A DNA stretch of 64,000 nucleotides, taken from NCBI GenBank assembly GCA_029204225.1, contig CM055094.1:11625859-11689858 (forward strand), given 5' to 3'. Positions 61,275 through 64,000 of this stretch are shown piece after piece; within the stretch, counting starts at the first letter, position 1; every line of letters begins with the position of its first letter. The notes beneath the pieces are model-generated. The model ran no database searches. It saw only the letters and a program-made list of their open reading frames with translations, and was not told where the DNA came from. A program made the position numbers and the translations under genes. The DNA is from Diphasiastrum complanatum. Its lineage: Eukaryota > Streptophyta > Lycopodiopsida > Lycopodiales > Lycopodiaceae.

Positions 61275-63741
61275 CTGAATTTCAAAAATGGATCAATGTT
61301 AGCGAGAGAACATGGGATTTACCACAATATAGCAATAGTCTAGGATGAACTAAGAATAGGCAATTGATGCAATATATGATGTACCTGCAATGGCCACCTC
61401 GTCTAACAAAATGCACAATGAGATGCATTTGAGTGGTGAGAATGGCTGTGGGAAAGTGCTTCTCTGTGGTGGCCTACTCGTTATAGATTTCCACAAAAAT
61501 GATGAATTATGTAGTATAAAAGATTTGATCGTTCCCCAAGAGAGAGAATAATCTCATCTTTTGCATGGTAAATGTATATGTGATGGTAAACGGACTGGTA
61601 TGTATTAAATTCACAACGAATACTTCAGCGACATAACTGGTTATCTAAAGATATCTGGGTAAATTGGCATCCAGGAACACCAATGATGAAATGTTTTGGT
61701 CAAGGTCTGTAAATGTAAGGATTACTTTATCTTTTAGGCTCTTCAGGCATCAAGGAAACAGTCAGAACTAACAGCAACTAGCAATATAGTCACAACTAAT
61801 TTACGGGTTGTTGGATCAAGGATAACTTCCTCTTTGAGGAGATTGTCATCAAAATATAAATGCAAATATCATCTAACCTTTTGATCATGCAGGTAATCTT
61901 TCTCTTAAACGATCAAGTATAACTAGAATCTGAACTATGATTTGTTAATCATAATTCATCGGATTCTTGTCCTATAATCAATAAGAGAACATGATATCCT
62001 AGCATAGGCAACTCAATCAAGGGCAGATATACTTCCTATGAGATTGTCGTCGGAAAAAATGCTTGAAGCATTTGTTCCCTCAACTGATTTGTCCTTATCC
62101 GTCTGACCAATGGTCAGAAGAACTTAAGCTCAAAGTTGTCTCTAGTTTAGCAAATACGGCGAATCAAAAGTGAGCGATGAACTTTGAATCATAAATGTTC
62201 ATGATGTCACTAGGTAATCCGTAAAACCTAACAACAAGTACCTAAGCTGAATCAGATGCATCCATGGTAGTCCTTACCTGAATAAACATAACTGATTTGG
62301 AAGATGGCCAATCATTACCAAATTTTTGCTATCCTATTTATTCATCCGGGGTAATCTACCATGACCACAACCCTCTCTTATCGATCAGGTATATCATAGA
62401 GTCTGAGTTATGATTGTCAAATCACAACTCTCCAGATTCCCAAGATCATACTTTATTATAAGTACACGTAAAAATTCTTAGAAGATACATGAGTTGTTCT
62501 AAAAAGTCCTTTCCATCTGGAAAGTTTCCGACTAACCCAACTCACTTACGGTGCCTAAATAAGGATTGTAAACCTCAAAACCCCCTTATCACTCTAGACA
62601 TGATATAAAGTATCATTCAAAAGTTTGGCTTTAATCTAGAATACGTCTAGATTTTATCTTAAGTTCTTATCCAGAATAACTTTAAAATTCACCAAAACTT
62701 CATTACGTGAAGTTCTGACTTTTGGCTTACCTCCATTATCCAACTCCATCCTGAGTTATCAGGATAATATTTTATCTTCATCCAACTGGGATAAAGATTA
62801 AGGCCAAAAGTTTTGTGTCTTCTACACACAAACACTTCTTGAAATGAATCAAATAATCATTTAGAAAGGTTGTGACTTATAAGCAATATATATCATCAAT
62901 AATAAGATTATATTATTGATAACGACAACTAACTCAGAAGGATCACTCCTGACTCCGTAAGCTATATTTGATTTAGAAAATATTTAAATGTGTAGGCGTG
63001 GATCCAAACACCACATTCAATCTGATTCTAATTCCACCTAGGTCTATAAGCAATTTCTCATCGAGAATTTACCTAGTGAGAAATTGTCTCTATACAATTT
63101 TCATCAATATGCCTATGTTTCAATGACTAGTTATGCATGCATAAAACCTCAGTCCAAGGACTACATTGTAGATCCACATGATTAGAATTTTGCGCAAAGA
63201 AATTATGATCTTACACAATGATTCACAACATAGCATATCTCTACAAATTTCATCCAATCTGTAACCATTGTTGAAATTGAAAAATAATCTATCTTGACTT
63301 TAGGCTTGCTACAAACTTTGTACTATGCAAGTATGTTGGTTCATAAATGTGAATGCCAAATTTGGCCTAGATAGAACTCGAGCTATATGGATTTGTCATA
63401 TCTAGTTGGTTGAATACAACTTGCATATAGATTGTAGACTTAGAAATAGCATTAATATGCTTGTAGAAACTCGTGGCATATCACATGCATTTATTGTAAG
63501 TGATCCATAGTGACATGCAAGGCATGCACAAAGTGAAATGGACACATGCATGATGATTTGTACAATTCTAGTTAGAAGTAGGACACTTGGTAAAGTAGGT
63601 AGAGATACATGCATGAGATGTGACAAATGTCACTTAGACTCTAGTTTTCACTTTAGATGTGATTGAAAGGTGGGTGGATGTGGTTCTTCCTCAAGCTACC
63701 TCAAACTCCATAAATATGTGTAGCCATTCTCATAAATTTTT
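61275..63741. other. no gene; diverged direct repeat 61.9 / 62.4 kb
   Basis: GATCAAGTATAACTAGAATCTGA...ATTC (61914) resembles GATCAGGTATATCATAGAGTCTGA...ATTCCC (62384), with parallel context before and after. This suggests an old ~470-bp tandem duplication or LTR relic. Further right the sequence is probably internal to the Copia element that becomes readable at 63.74 kb. Confidence 0.35.
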
Positions 63742-64000
63742 ATGAAGGACCAAAGCTTTGTAGCTATTCCATTAATGGACAATGGACTAGATGTACATTT
63801 CAAGAATGGAGTTTGTTCCATCTTGAAAAATGATAAGTGCATAGCTAGTCACATTAAGCAAGGTAGACTTTTCAAGTTGGATGCTAATGTTGCAAATGAA
63901 AATGTGAACTTGGCTAGGGAGGAGCTATCTCTAGTGGAGCTTTGGCATAAGAGATTAGGCCATGCTAATCTTCAATCCATGGAGTCAATGGCAAGCAAGG
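63742..64000 (+). mobile_element. Copia pol, GAG-pre-integrase region (runs off the window)
   Basis: An open frame from ATG 63742 to the right edge: MKDQSFVAIPLMDNGLDVHF, NGVCSILKNDKCIAS, GRLFKLDANVANENV, then LWHKRLGHANLQSMESMASK. The HxxxGH-type LWHKRLGH block is the zinc-binding pre-integrase motif that precedes the Copia integrase core. There is no stop in 86 codons, so this copy is younger than the others in the window. Confidence 0.9.

Overview
The window looks like gene-poor nuclear DNA of a land plant with a large, repeat-rich genome. It holds decayed Copia and Ty3/Gypsy (including chromodomain) retrotransposons, CACTA and Helitron fragments, tRNA-iMet and tRNA-Asp type primer sites, long (GA)n/(GT)n/poly-G tracts and AT-rich introns with GT-AG borders. 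A seedless plant such as a fern is possible, because several families seen here are not typical of flowering plants, but the sequence does not prove it. I found no rRNA, no convincing tRNA gene, no CRISPR array and no bacterial-style operon. Almost every coding trace is broken.
Layout. 0-1.2 kb: Copia RT/RNase H remnant. 4.2-7.0 kb: a mosaic in which a Copia gag runs into the integrase, chromodomain and 3' LTR of a Ty3/Gypsy chromovirus, bracketed by Copia LTR ends in opposite orientation. 7.17-7.34 kb: an intact first exon of a prohibitin gene (minus). 9.8-15.4 kb: a degenerate tandem repeat interrupted by a minus-strand Copia pol. 17.9-23.4 kb: a decayed Copia element with PBS, gag, pol, polypurine tract and partial LTRs. 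24.1-25.4 and 31.3-32.1 kb: two copies of one LTR/gag family with a tRNA-Asp PBS. 26.1 kb: a CACTA exon. 27.4-29.1 kb: a broken transposase-like gene of a poorly characterised family. 29.2-29.8 kb: a Gypsy protease. 32.8-33.7 kb: seven hairpin repeats. 34.8-35.6 kb: a solo LTR with target-site duplication. 36.8-37.7 kb: an acireductone dioxygenase pseudogene with its introns. 38.0-38.9 kb: two inverted copies of a retroelement 3' end with (TC)n tails. 47.2-49.6 kb: Helitron Rep. 55.8-58.3 kb: an inverted duplication around ankyrin-repeat coding sequence. 60.3-61.3 kb: CACTA DUF4218/DUF4216. 63.7-64.0 kb: start of another Copia pol.
The most notable region is 41.0-46.4 kb. A plus-strand, intron-containing but damaged gene appears to encode a ParB-like domain followed by a DNA N6/N4-type methyltransferase (a DIPYG motif, then a DLFSISGTT motif). 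It diverges from a Ser-rich minus-strand reading frame. Between them is a ~410-bp imperfect inverted repeat made of ten copies of a 19-bp palindrome, with seven more copies scattered through the locus. A eukaryotic ParB-methyltransferase gene beside a palindrome array is the best candidate here for an undescribed system. The domain calls come from motif reading only and need profile searches.
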